64,000 nt of DNA from assembly GCA_028274465.1 (NCBI GenBank), contig CM051456.1, forward strand, positions 44,762,870-44,826,869, in the 5' to 3' direction. Source of the stretch: Plantago ovata (lineage: Eukaryota; Streptophyta; Magnoliopsida; Lamiales; Plantaginaceae). Each line of letters starts with the position of its first letter. The first letter of the stretch is position 1. Below are positions 32,701 to 42,239 of the stretch, in pieces. Under the pieces are notes generated by a model, which saw nothing but the letters and a program-made list of their open reading frames with translations, was not told the DNA's origin and searched no databases. Position numbers and translations under genes: made by a program.

Positions 32701-34242
32701 TCTTTCACATGTACATTCTGGTATACTCAGCCGACAGAGGCCACACAGTCGGTAACATCTAGTATCACTTTATATTCCTCATTCTCTTTTGCTGGGGACC
32801 AACTTGAGCTTCATGTGGGGGGGGTGTTGTGTGAACTATGATGTTAGTATTGTATCACTTATGTCGTTGAGTATTGTATCTTGTACCTTTGTTTGCACGT
32901 TTACCGCTTTCTTAGGATTTAGTTTGTTCGTATGCATTCATCCTTAGTCTAGTTTTTGCATGATGTTGTGCGGAGTTTATTGCCAAATTTTTTGAAATTT
33001 TTTATTGTATAGACTAAGTGTTTGTGACCATTGCCCATACATTGCATCTCTATGGAATAGTTTGATGTTTGTCTCGCTTGGCTTGTCATATTTGTGTGTG
33101 CACTAGTTAAACTTGGTAGTCTCGACATCACTATGTGGTGTTTTCTCTACTGCGGTTCGCGAAGGCCTTATAAAATGTTGCATATTAGAGTCTTTGGTTG
33201 TATTCTCGTGTAATTATGTCCGTAAGAGGCAACAAGTCTTCACCTTGCTTATTGAGATTGCTAAATGCCTAGGAAGGAGGTAGAGTGAGGTGTGTGATCC
33301 TTTGTTTGAAACCTATTCTAACGAGCAGGTTTGGGGAGGGGGTTACTTTCATTATGACTTGTTTTTCGTCTTGTTGAGTCATGTCGAGTTTGTTTTTATT
33401 TTTTCTTGTGAGTTTGTGCTCCAACCTATTATTTCGAATAGGTTTGGGGAGGTCGTTGTAGTATCATTGTTATTTCCTTTCATTGTACTTTCATTGTGCT
33501 ACTGCTGGCTATATACAAAAAAAACAAAGTGGAAAAAAAATATAAAAGAGAACAATTCCAGAATCTGGAAAAAGAAAAAAAAAGCAAAAAAAAGAAGAAA
33601 AAAAGAATAAGACCCAAAAAAGCAAAAGAAGGGTCCAAGCAAGCCAAAAACCAGTTTTAGCAAAGTGTTGCATTATTTTTCAACTTTTGTAGTAGTTCGT
33701 AATCGAGTTGTAAATTCTTTTTTGTGTTCTCGTGTCGCCTAGTCCAAGGCTTGTTCTACACCACCCTCGTCCTGCCATTCAGGAAGTGGTGAAGAGTTTT
33801 TTTTAAGAGTCGGTTAGAATAGGGGAGTGTTGTCTTCTAGGGAACCCTCCTTTGTTTGATGAGATCCAGTATTGGTTTGACCTCTATTGAGGGAAAGTCT
33901 CACATGGTGAACAGTAGTAAGCCCTCAGTTTCATAGGCACGAGGCAACCATTTGTATTTTGATATGCATCATTACGTCGTCATTGACTAGGTCCAGGTAA
34001 AGAATGTTACGAGAGACTCCCTTGTTTAACAAAGTGCATATGTGAATGTGTATAGGTTCAATCGAGACATTCTTCAACCTACTTCCATGTTATGATTTGT
34101 ATGGTCTTTGTTCATAAGCATTTGGTAGATACAATAGACTATTTCTTCTTATTTGGCATGAGACTCCTCTTTGTGTTGCATGTAGGTTGCATAGAGTCTA
34201 GCTAGTTGCTTGAGGACAAGCAAAGGTTCGGTTTGGGGAGTT
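32701..34242 (+). other. G2 3' noncoding region and polypurine tract
   Basis: From about 32885 on it matches G1's 3' region (from about 3964), including the paired hairpins at 33309-33330 and 33423-33444, the A/G-rich tract (about 33515-33635) and the block around 33770-33900. It ends with the polypurine tract GGTTCGGTTTGGGGAGTT at 34225-34242. No coding potential is seen. Confidence 0.75.
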
Positions 34243-35846
34243 TGATGACAGTGTTTTTTACACTATCATTCGGGTCTTTTTTACAAATGTAGCTATCCTC
34301 TTGCATGCATTTTACTGCATTTTGTTGGAATAGTGTCACGTTTCCATTTCTTTTGTTATTTTCAGGTTTTAGGTGAAAATCGCGCTTTTGAATGTAAATC
34401 ATGGCGAAACAATGATGTTTTGGTGCAACGAGATCACCCATGGTGTGTCAAGGAGTACCAGGACGAGTTTCAAGGCCAAAAGACCAAGTTTCGGAGCTCA
34501 AAACCGCGCAAGGGGCCGAAATCGAAGATCCGGAGGAAGAATTTGGCACGGGCAACTCTCTGCCCGTGCCAGGCGCACCTCCGCGTGCGCGGCGGTGCGC
34601 CGTACGGGGCGGTCCGCCGGGGAGCCTCCGACAGCAACTATATATATATCCAAAATCTGCGAATTTTCATATCTTTCATCATTATTTTACAGACTTTGTA
34701 ACGCCCCAGATTTCAGAAGCTTAAAAGGGTTGAGAACCCTACTCATACCAACAAGGTGCACCTTTCTTTTCGGGAATCCACCTAGAAGAACTTCAGAGTT
34801 AAGCGTGGTTGCTCTGGAGCAATTCTAGGATGGGTGACCCACTGGGAAGTTCCCGGTGCGCGCACGAGTGAGGACAAAGTGCGCGGATTAGAACCCGTGT
34901 TGGTCTGTGGGGCCAGCATATCATCCCGGAGAGCACCCATGAGTAACTTTGCCGGCCCGTTGCGCTGGGTCTCGGCCCGTTAGTGGGTCGGGTCGTTACA
35001 GACTTAAACCCTAGAACTTTTTCTGGATATATTTTCTCTTAGAACCTTTGTATCTTAGCGAATTTGGAGCTAGAGTAGAGATATGGACATCAATGGATCT
35101 CACCTTGATAGATCTTTGTGAGTTTAGCAATTCACCGGAGATTGACAACCTTTGGTGGTAACTTTGTATCTCACAATTCTGCTATTTATCTTTCAATTCA
35201 ACCATGTTTTCATTCATTATTGCTTCGATTATGATTTTTGGTTGTGTTACTGATATGAGTAGTTAAGCATCTAGTTGGTGATAGTATGTGAATTCGTAGC
35301 TAGGGTTCCTATTATGCATGATTGAGTTTCTGAGTCTTTTACTTGTTTAATTATCTTAATTCGATTCTTTGATCCAACTAAGCCAATATCTTCGTATGAA
35401 AGTGTTAGAAACACTAGGACAATTCAAGATCATCGATTCAATAATTATAATTTGCAAGTACTGCTTGAACTAAGACTGACAACCTTAGCCAAGTATTAGT
35501 ACAGATAGGAAGCTTTCAAAATACACGTCTACAAATCTGTCTTTGCTGTTTGTTAATTCGAATTACGTTTAAGGTAGTACGAGTTTCACTTTCATGCATA
35601 ATTAGAACTTGATGCCTAGAACGAGCATACTATCACCAGCTCTCTCCATATATTGTTAAGTCAAGTCAAGATAAATTTGTTTTCTGAAATTATATATAGT
35701 TATTTAGTTAAAACTAGTTTAGTCCCTAGAGATCGACACTCGAGGTCATCTTACCTCTGCACTACGTGGTTTGTGTAGTTGTGAGTTGCCCTTTGGCTTT
35801 CAAACAAATTTATTTGATTGTTCGAGTCTGACAATCTTGTTCATCA
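34243..35846 (+). repeat. G2 3' LTR, containing a Cassandra-like insertion
   Basis: TGATGACAG start and GTTCATCA end. Without the insertion and its duplicated 5 bp it is 1295 bp. The promoter module is intact: arms at 34545-34554/34561-34570, GGCGGTGCGCC at 34591-34601, GGCGGTCCGCC at 34608-34618, TATA from about 34638. Confidence 0.9.
34697..35000 (+). mobile_element. C1: Cassandra-like TRIM solo LTR with 5S-rRNA-like core
   Basis: 304 bp from TGTAACGCCC to CGTTACA, flanked by the 5-bp duplication GACTT (34692-34696 and 35001-35005). The empty site is visible in the paralogous LTR at about 5987-6004. The interior resembles plant 5S rRNA: GAGTTAAGCGTGG at 34796-34808 (A-box region) and AGGATGGGTGAC at 34828-34839 (C-box region). 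Known: Cassandra TRIM elements carry 5S sequence in short LTRs. Only one LTR is present, as expected after LTR-LTR recombination. Confidence 0.88.
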
Positions 35847-35851
35847 CTTAG

Positions 35852-36685
35852 ATCATTATTTTGCAGACTTAAACCCTAGAGCTTGTTCTGGTTATTTTTT
35901 CTCTTAGAAATACTTTATCTTAGAAATTTGGAGCACCAAGGTAGAGATTCAGACATCTTTTGATCTCACCTTGCTAGAAACTTGTGAGTTTAGCCATTCA
36001 CCGGAGATTGACAACCCTTGGTGGTAACTTTGTATCTCACCTTTTTCATACTCTATCTTTTCAATTCAATGATGTTTTCATATATGATTGCTTGTGTTGA
36101 TTTAGATTTTGATATGAGTAGCTAAGTTTCTAGTTGGTGATAGTATGTAAATTCGTAGCTAGGGTTCATATTGTGCATTATTGAGTTTCTGAGTCTTTTA
36201 CTTCTTTAATTATCTTAATTCGATTCTTTGATCCGACTAAGCCAATATCTTCGTATGAAAGTGTTAGAAACAGTAGGACAATTCAAGATCATCGATTCAA
36301 TAACTATAATTATCAAGTACTGCTTGAACTAAGACTGAAAACCTTAGCCAAGTATTAGTATAGATAGGAAGATTTCAAAATACACGTCTACAAATCTGTC
36401 TTGGTATTTGTTAAATCGAATAATTTTAAAGCAGTACGAGTTTCACTTTCATGCATATTTAGAACCCGATACTTAGAATGAGCATACTATCACCAGCTCT
36501 CGTCATATATTGTTAAGTCAAGCATTGTTAAATTTGTTTTCTGAACTTATATAGTAGATAGTTAGTTAAAGCTAGTTAAGTCCCTAGAGATCGACACTCG
36601 AGGTCATCTTACCTCTGCACTACGTGTTTTGTGTAGTTGTGAGTTGCCCTTTGGCTAAAACAAATTTATTTGATTGTTCGAGTCT
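35852..36685 (+). repeat. G3 5' LTR, second part, end missing
   Basis: Resumes the family A LTR after the CTTAG duplication. It breaks off at GAGTCTGA (about 36685), roughly 17 bp before the usual TCATCA end. The join to gag at 36686 also removes the primer site. Confidence 0.85.
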
Positions 36686-37360
36686 GAGCCAAGGCTTTGG
36701 ATGGCAAGGTTAGCACCAGGATCACTGAAGACTTGGGACCAAGTAGTAGAGGAGTTCTTGGCGCGATTTATGCCTTACCAAGACACAATGGCCTTGCGAG
36801 GAAGGATTGAACACTTCAAGCAAGAAGAAGATGAGCGATTTTGTGACACCCGTGATCGGTTCGAAAAGTATAAACGAGAGTGCCCCCATCACCGTTTCGA
36901 TGATGGGGAGTTGATTTGGCATTTTGTCAGAGGGTTACGTGATGAGGCTAGTCTTAGAGTGGATGGGTTGTACGGAGGATTGGAATAATGTACGGTTGAA
37001 GAGGCAGAAAAGGTCTTCCCTAAGTACGCCAGAGGATCCGCGCAATCTGAGAGACTAACACCAAGTCACATCGCCAGTGAGAGACTAGACAGAGGTGGAG
37101 CTGAAAGCTTATCTGAGGAGTTTGGAGAAGAAGATATTAGTGAGGAGGATGAACTCCCAATTCATGCAGGAATTAATGCCACTGAGAGTGTATTTGAAAT
37201 CGCACATGCAAGACAAGTTGAACAGAACCTTCGTATAGCACAGGTTTTTGACGGTGTAGCAGTAACAAAGCGACTAATGGAGGAAGTTAGTTTGTTAAAG
37301 TGTGAAAAGGTAGAAGAAATTCATGCACAAGAGTTCGGAGGCCAAAACGCAGGGGACGTC
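36686..37360 (+). pseudogene. G3 Gag fragment
   Basis: ORF 36674-36988 (its first residues are LTR-derived) encodes a retrotransposon Gag segment with WDQVVEEFLARFMP and ECPHH blocks. A TAA at 36986-36988 ends it and acidic sequence continues in other frames. This Gag is clearly divergent from that of G2 and G4. The 5' part of Gag is deleted. Confidence 0.7.
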
Positions 37361-37362
37361 CC

Positions 37363-37640
37363 ACAGGACGTGAGGGGCGGTCCGGCTGGTGTGGGGGCGG
37401 TGCGCCCCTCACAAGAAGAATGCCGGTGTGCCCTCTGGCCACCCCAGGCGCACCGCCTGGTGTGGGGGGCGGTGCGCCTCACATCAGCAGAAAGAAGACT
37501 ACCCCCTGTCACTCCCAGGCGCACCGCCTGAGGTGGGGCGGCGGTCCGCCCCACAGCTACAGAGAGCTGGGGACGCCTCTGCCACTCCCAGGCGCACCGC
37601 CTAAGGTGCGGGGCAGTCTGCCCCACAGCTCCAGGGAGTT
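37363..37640. repeat. GC palindrome cluster G, inside the gag-pol frame
   Basis: Three degenerate units of roughly 75-90 bp, each pairing a CAGGCG-CAC-CGCCTG hairpin (37444-37460, 37516-37530, 37590-37602) with a GTGGGGCGG/CCGCCCCAC hairpin (best at 37533-37554). The frame stays open through it and joins the protease linker (ORF 37420-38109), giving a Pro/Gly-rich insert. The same array type occurs in noncoding DNA elsewhere, so the coding is probably secondary. Confidence 0.8.
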
Positions 37641-38944
37641 GGACGACCCCAGCTCCCCGATTTTGCCCGTCGTTGAAAACCTTCATGATGCGGAGCACAT
37701 CCCAGCGGTTACCACCGAGATCCCTGAGTTCGAGGAAGTAAACTTACTCCTCCGTAGTGGAAATGTAACTAAAATCCCTAATTTTGTACGTCCTAAACAT
37801 GTTAAATCTACTTTGACTAACAATGCAGGGATAAGCAAGGAGAATGAAGTTGGTGAGGGCTCAACAGACCCTAAAGTGCAGGACGATGCACCCCGCACAT
37901 CTAAAGACGGCGTCTACGATGGGGAGAAGGGGGACACACCAAATATTGAGGAGGTACTTCATAAGTCTCCCAACCCTTATGTGCCCTCGAAACCTCACAT
38001 GCCATTCACTGGTAGGATCAAGCCAACAAAGAAAGATATACAGGAGTCACCGCTATTCAAGCGCCTCTCTAAAGTCGAAGTTAATGTTTCTCTATTGGAG
38101 CTAATCTAGAATGTTCCTGCCTATACGAAGTTCTTTCGGGAGGTGAAGAGCAACAAAAGGATTGCACTAGGGGGAGACGTGACCGGGATGGAGACAGTGA
38201 ATTCTATATCGGGGCTTCCTGCGAAGCAAAGAGACCCAGGGAGCTTCATCATAGATATTACCATGGGAAATGGACGGTCCACCAAGGCTATGCTCGACTT
38301 AGGAGCTAGCATCAACCTGATGCCCTACTCAGTATACAAAGCCCTAGACCTTGGAGAAAGAAATGCAGCCAACCGAGATGATTGTACAAATGGAGGACCA
38401 AAGCGTGAAACGTCCTGTGGGAATAATTAAGGATATCCTCGTGAAGGTAGACAAATTGATAATTCCTGCAGATTTTGTAGTGATGAAGTCAGCCGAGGAA
38501 GGAAAGAGCCATGTTCGCGAACATGTTGTGATGCTTGGAAGACCATTCATGGCCACTACCAATACATGCCTTGAACTACAAGGCAAGAAAATCACCATGG
38601 GGGTAATGGGTGAGAAAATTCAATTGGTACGATGTAGTATAGTCGATAATGAAGTTATAGAAGAATTAAAGTTTATTGATTGCTATGATTCTGTGATTTC
38701 TGAATTTCACCATTGCCATGATAATATTGAACCTCTTGAAGAGGCAGTAACCATGCAGGTAGACACGTGTTACATGTCTGAGGAAGCAAGGGAACTAGTC
38801 GAGAGAATGGATAGCACACCCGAAAGCCCATTTAGAGAAGAGGTGCTTGAACCCATAGAGGAAGAAGAGGGAGATAACCGACTTCCAGAAGAGCCTAGCT
38901 TAGAACTAAAACCCTGCCTGGGCACCTTAAGTATGTGTACTTAG
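37641..38944 (+). pseudogene. G3 Gag-protease linker and aspartic protease
   Basis: The linker frame runs to a TAG at 38107-38109, then continues. The protease has D-L-G-A-S at about 38296-38310 and LGRPFMA near 38535-38555, the same form as in G1. A small insertion near 38360 shifts frame between 38143-38430 and 38351-38944. An acidic stretch leads into RT. Confidence 0.75.
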
Positions 38945-39644
38945 GGGTAAATGAGAAAAAGCCTGTAATAATCTCTGCACACCTATCTAGCATAGAAGAA
39001 GGTAGGCTAGTCCAAGTCCTGAAGGAAAATTCTGCAGCCATAGGAAGGGAAATTAGTGATATAAAGGGGATACGCCCTACACGGTGTGTGCAAAATATCA
39101 CTCTAGAACAAGATGCCAAACCCGTTAGGCAACCTCAGCGTAGGATAAACCCAGCCACGCAAGAAGTAGTGAAGAAGGAGGTGATTAAGTTGCTAGATGC
39201 CGATATGATCTACCCCATTCCTGATAGTAGGTGGGTAAGCCCCGTACATGTTGTACCTAAGAAGTCTGGGATTACAGTAGAGCAGAATGATAAGGGAGAG
39301 CTAGTGCCAGTTAGGAAAACCACAGGTTGTCGGATGTGCATTAACTATAGGAGATTAAATGCCGCCACAAAGAAAGACCAATTTCCTCTCCCATTTATCG
39401 ATGACATGTAACGCCCCCGCCAATTTTAAAGATGACATGTTTTTTCTGATATGGTGACTAAGTTTGTTGAGGTTTTCATGGATTATTTTTCCCTTTTTGG
39501 TGATTCGTTTGATGAATGCTTGCATAGATTAGATCGTGTTCTGAAAAGGTGTATGGAATGCAATTTAACTCAAAGTTGGGAGAAAAGTCACTACATGGTC
39601 AGGGAAGGCATTGTTCCAGGACATGTGGTCTCCGATAGGGGGAT
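38935..39644 (+). pseudogene. G3 reverse transcriptase with internal deletion, cut by G4
   Basis: ORF 38935-39411 covers the RT N-terminus up to FIDDM. A deletion (about 150 bp relative to G1 1131-1281) and a scrambled 30-nt patch at about 39408-39440 remove the FLDGLSGF and MPFGLCN motifs. The palm continues at 39451 but its box reads F-M-D-Y instead of F-M-D-D (about 39475-39486). G4 begins at 39645, and GGGAT (39640-39644) would be its target duplication. Confidence 0.8.
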
Positions 39645-40911
39645 TGATGAATGTGTATTTTACACTTTCATTCGAGTCTTTTTCACCTATTTTAGCTATC
39701 CTCTATGTTACTTTAGCTATATTTTAGTACATTTTATTAGAATAGTGTCACGTTTCCCTTTAGATTTTATTTTACAGGTTTTGGTTGAAATTCGGAGATT
39801 TACGGGCAATTATATTGAAGTCTACAACGAATTGGTGTTCCAGAAGCCTATTTGGAGTATCTGAAGGTTTTCGGATAGGATTTGGAGTCTAGGGGTCGAA
39901 TCTGGAGGTTAGAAGGCCATTAGAAGTCTGAAACCGAGTCCGAAAAGGCAAAGAAATCCAAAACCGCGTCGAAAACGCGGAAATTCCGCGTTTACACTGT
40001 GGGGCGAACCGCCCCAGCCAGGAGGAGAACCGCCGCGGGCAAAAATCAGGCCTATATATAGTTGCGAGTTTTCTCTCCGAAAATCATATCTTTTCAAGCC
40101 TACTTTCTCACCTCTCTCTATAGTTTTAGGTAGGAACTTCACGGGGCCCGTCCTGGGAGTTCCATAGCTTAGGGGATACTTTTTCATAGCAGATTGGAGC
40201 GCGTAGGATCGCAATCATCCGGAGATTGACAACCTTCGGTAACTTTGTATCTTACAACTTTTATCTACTTATTTTATATTCTTTCAATATGTTTTTTTCT
40301 ATGATTGCTATTGATTGCATGCACATTACGAGTAGCTCAATTTATCGTTGGTGGTAGTATGTGAATTCTTAGCGAGGGAAGATAATCATGCTAATGGCTA
40401 TATCGCGCATTATACTCCGTGTCATTGCTTTATTTCGTTGATGAGTTGAACACCAAAATTCTCGTATGTTGTATTGATCATTATGCACACTAGGACACTT
40501 GTCGGCCTATCAGACCAAATTATCTTCGTAGTGTTGAATGATTACGGAACACAATAGGACGTTAGATGTTGACAGGTCAGACCCATATTATCTTCGTAGT
40601 GCACAATACTTACAACAGGACCCAAGATTCATTCAAAGATCTCTATGCAAGACCGAGGAATTTATTCATGATTATCGACCCATTATGTTAAGAAGGACCA
40701 TACTATCACCAACCTCCATTATCTGCTTGAAAACCCCCTATTGCTTTCTAACTGCTGTTTTATATTCTCTTGATTAAATAGATAAAGCTAGTTATAGTCC
40801 TGAGAGAACGACACTCGAGTCATTCTATTGCTACACTACGGTTTTCGTTGTAGTTGTGGATTGCCTTTGGCTTATTACAAATTTATTTGACTGAATCTGA
40901 CACGTTCATCA
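39645..40911 (+). repeat. G4 5' LTR (family B, 1267 bp)
   Basis: TGATGAATGTG start, TCATCA end. It shares only short blocks with family A, e.g. the TAGAATAGTGTCACG stretch. The promoter region has an inverted repeat with arms AAACGCGG/CCGCG-type at about 39973-39993, a TGGGGCG/CGCCCCA hairpin at 40000-40016 and the TATA box CTATATATAG at 40053-40062. Confidence 0.88.
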
Positions 40912-40914
40912 AAT

Positions 40915-40933
40915 TGTTGCCGTTGCCGGGGAC
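40915..40933 (+). promoter_or_regulatory. G4 primer-binding site, variant
   Basis: TGTTGCCGTTGCCGGGGAC, in the same place as the G2 site but with two adjacent substitutions (GC to TT) near its 5' end. Either a decayed Asp-tRNA site or a variant. Confidence 0.7.
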
Positions 40934-41062
40934 TATACTCCTTTTTTCAATTTAATTTGTTTTTATTTACAGCTTTAGATTCCTTTAGTTTTAGTTTTCC
41001 TTTTTAATCTCTCTCTCTACTTTCCTATTTGTTTCTAATTACTTTACCTAGTCTGTCACAGA

Positions 41063-41923
41063 TTGTGTATGCCGCATACACGTTCTGCAGGAACACCGCT
41101 TGCTAATTCAATTGCTGAGATCGATAGAGTCTACCACCAGAGAAGGCGACTACTTGAAAGACGCGCACTAGAGGAAATAGAGGAAACCGATTTCTCTGAA
41201 TCTCTAATTAGTCTATTCAAGGAAATTGACAGAATGGCAGAAGTTAGACCACTGAAGGCATGGGTACAACCCACCAAGGATCGTATGAGGGGACCGGCGA
41301 TAGTTCTTTCGCCTGCAACCCGAGATCTTGAAATCAAGAACCACGCATTCCAACAACTTCCGAGGTTCTATGGCTTATCAAGGGAAGATGTGATGGGGTA
41401 CTTGAACGATATCGATGATTTCATCAACCAACTCCCACGACCCGGAGCTGACATAACAACGGATGAGTTAAGGATGAAGGTTTTTTCAATGGGACTTGGC
41501 GACAGAGCCAAGTCATGGCTAAGTTCTCTTCCAGCAAGCTCGCTGGACACTTGGGAAAAGGTTTTTTCAGCTTTCATGGAGAAATACTTCCCACACACTC
41601 TGACTACCGCGCTTAAGGCGCAAATCACTGGATTCAAGCAAGACTATGATGAGACCATCTACACCGCATTCGAGAGGTTCCAAGATCTCACGAACAAGTG
41701 CCCTCACCATGGTTTTGAACTCTCCGACCTAGTCCAACACTTCTACAATGGACTAACCTTCGAGAACCAACAAGTGGTGGATTTCCAATGCCGAGGCAAT
41801 ATTTGGGAGGAAACCGCGGAAGCCGTCTGGGCTGTTTTCGAAAGGCTTGCCAAGGGTTCGCAGTTCAAGGACCCACGAGCAATGGTTAGGAGACGTGGAC
41901 CTGAAGCTCCACCGACTCCATAA
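41063..41923 (+). pseudogene. G4 Gag, N-terminal and capsid part
   Basis: An open frame of 286 codons whose capsid-like region matches G2 Gag closely (e.g. QLPRFYGLSREDVMGYLND, HTLTTALKAQI). It is truncated at about 41920 where Angela gag begins. The zinc knuckle and protease are missing. Intact as far as it goes. Confidence 0.82.
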
Positions 41924-42239
41924 TCTGCTGAAGACATATGATCAAACTCTTCCTAAGAAAGAGAAATCGATCATGTATGTTGGGCAACCGTCTAACCCAA
42001 ACCCGAGAAACAAAGGTGCTAAGGGTAAGGCAAGGTCGGGAACCAAGGCTAACACTTCGAGTGATAGGCCTAAGCGTCTGAACCAGAAAAGGAAGTTCAA
42101 GAGGAGCGGAACGGTACACACAGATGAATGTCTTTTCTGTAAACAGAAAGGGCATTGGAAAAAAGATTGCCCTAAGCTAAGGGCAGTCAAGCTAAGAAGC
42201 CACCGACTTCTAGCTCAGGTATGTTTGTTATTGAAATGA
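41921..42239 (+). pseudogene. A1 Gag C-terminus
   Basis: The frame from the G4 side runs into Angela Gag. The zinc knuckle CLFCKQKGHWKKDC (C-x2-C-x4-H-x4-C) is at 42129-42170. A Lys/Arg-rich stretch precedes it. Pol follows in another frame through a small indel near 42200. Confidence 0.78.

Larger units (their letters stand above)
26711..35846 (+). mobile_element. G2: complete non-autonomous gypsy element with gag, protease and extra ORF
   Basis: LTRs 26711-28022 and 34243-35846 (the latter enlarged by a 304-bp Cassandra-like insertion), target duplication CTTAG on both sides (26706-26710 and 35847-35851), Asp primer site and polypurine tract. Internal order: gag, protease, GC-palindrome cluster, leader with a probable intron, extra ORF, conserved 3' noncoding region. 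No RT, RNase H or integrase sequence is present. It would depend on enzymes from relatives such as G1 or G4. Confidence 0.9.
26275..39644 (+). mobile_element. G3: gypsy element, interrupted by G2 and truncated by G4
   Basis: A family A LTR starts TGATGA at 26275, is split at 26710/35852 by G2 and breaks off at about 36685, just short of its end. Then follow a gag fragment, a GC-repeat-bearing linker, protease and a partly deleted RT to 39644, where G4's LTR begins. The primer site and 5' gag are deleted together with the LTR end. G3 gag differs strongly from the gag of G2 and G4, while its protease and RT match G1. Confidence 0.8.

Noticed and set aside
34796..34860. A functional 5S rRNA gene
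   Set aside because: Only part of the 5S sequence is recognisable, with several differences, inside a bounded Cassandra-like LTR. It is not a host 5S gene.
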